From positions 1 through 21,554 of the forward strand of contig JBFKFP010000032.1 in NCBI GenBank assembly GCA_041618535.1: a stretch of 21,554 bases of DNA. Reading direction: 5' to 3'. Shown piece after piece: positions 21,294 to 21,554 of this stretch (positions within the stretch are counted from its first letter, which is position 1; every line of letters begins with the position of its first letter). The translations under genes were made by a program, and so were the position numbers. Below the pieces are notes generated by a model, which saw only the letters and a list, made by a program, of their open reading frames with translations, was not told where the DNA came from and did no database searches. The stretch is from SHLJ01 sp041618535 (GTDB lineage: Bacteria; Bacteroidota; Bacteroidia; Flavobacteriales; Flavobacteriaceae).

Positions 21294-21554
21294 ATGAATC
21301 CAACAATGATATTTACAGCATTGATCCTGATATTCCTTTTTTTAGGAATCCGGATTATTTTTGAATACAAACGCGCTTTAAAATTCCGATTCGGGAAGTA
21401 TGTCAAGACCCTTAATCCCGGTTTCCGGTGGATCATCCCTATAGTGGAGACTATACAGATAGTGGATATTCGAGTTATCACGATAAACATTGAATCTCAG
21501 GAGGTGATGACCGAGGACAATGTCCCGAGCAGTATAGATGGTGTTGTATTCTTC
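21294..21554 (+). CDS. Stomatin/SPFH (band 7, slipin-like) protein, 3' truncated by window edge
   Basis: 87 residues are visible with no stop before the window ends. The start ATG at 21294 gives MNPTMIF and a membrane-inserted hydrophobic segment (about residues 5-22), then IRIIFEYKRALKFRFGKYVK, LNPGFRWIIPIVETIQIVDIRV and SQEVMTEDNVPSSIDGVVFF. These are the opening blocks of the band 7 domain as found in slipins (bacterial stomatin homologues), which oligomerise on the membrane. Full-length slipins are about 250-320 residues, so most of the domain is beyond the window. An NfeD-type partner is often next to such genes but cannot be seen here. Divergent from the DUF2809 gene. Confidence 0.88.
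   Translation, partial: MNPTMIFTALILIFLFLGIRIIFEYKRALKFRFGKYVKTLNPGFRWIIPIVETIQIVDIRVITINIESQEVMTEDNVPSSIDGVVFF

Overview
The window looks like a chromosomal segment from a member of the Flavobacteriaceae (Bacteroidota). The evidence is consistent across the window. Seven intergenic matches to the Bacteroidota -7 promoter box TAnnTTTG sit upstream of genes, and Shine-Dalgarno sequences are scarce. Several products are typical of flavobacteria: DUF4920 and YceI lipoproteins, an M49 dipeptidyl peptidase, MnmD without the MnmC oxidase domain, and a DnaJ with a reduced zinc finger. I see no transposase, integrase, phage gene, CRISPR array, tRNA or rRNA. This is mostly housekeeping and envelope DNA, not an obvious genomic island.

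Layout. 1-4186: the 3' part of a dipeptidyl peptidase III gene with its terminator, a 61-residue membrane protein, an SDR oxidoreductase, a heptamer tandem repeat, a MazG-like pyrophosphohydrolase, and ilvE running toward it. 4292-6457: a DUF4920 lipoprotein, mnmD (TTG start, coupled to the lipoprotein gene) and a TIGR01777 epimerase-like gene with its own, possibly leaderless, promoter. 6502-9000: a YceI lipoprotein divergent from grpE-dnaJ. 9095-9192: a promoter, a short stem-loop RNA of about 85 nt and a strong terminator, with no annotated gene; this is the most interesting unexplained element. 9276-13543: a tight four-gene operon of ABC ATPase, ABC permease, MscS-type channel and a sigma-54 activator that lacks a DNA-binding domain. 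13588-15338: a secreted coiled-coil protein of unknown function, divergent from a PPK2 polyphosphate kinase. 15507-18669: a secreted M28 peptidase, a secreted DinB-fold protein and two secreted YceI proteins in one operon. 18671-21168 (minus): a DUF2809 membrane protein and a penicillin-acylase-family hydrolase. 21294 to the end: the 5' part of a stomatin/SPFH gene.

How the genes fit together. GrpE and DnaJ serve DnaK in protein folding. MnmD completes modification of tRNA wobble uridine. IlvE handles branched-chain amino acids. The 9276-13543 operon looks like an envelope transport and osmotic unit carrying its own response regulator. The 15507-18669 operon encodes only exported proteins. 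The main points to follow up are the putative small RNA and its 9-nt complementarity to the heptamer repeats upstream of the pyrophosphohydrolase gene, the activator without a helix-turn-helix, the half zinc finger of DnaJ, and several palindromes or direct repeats placed at promoters.
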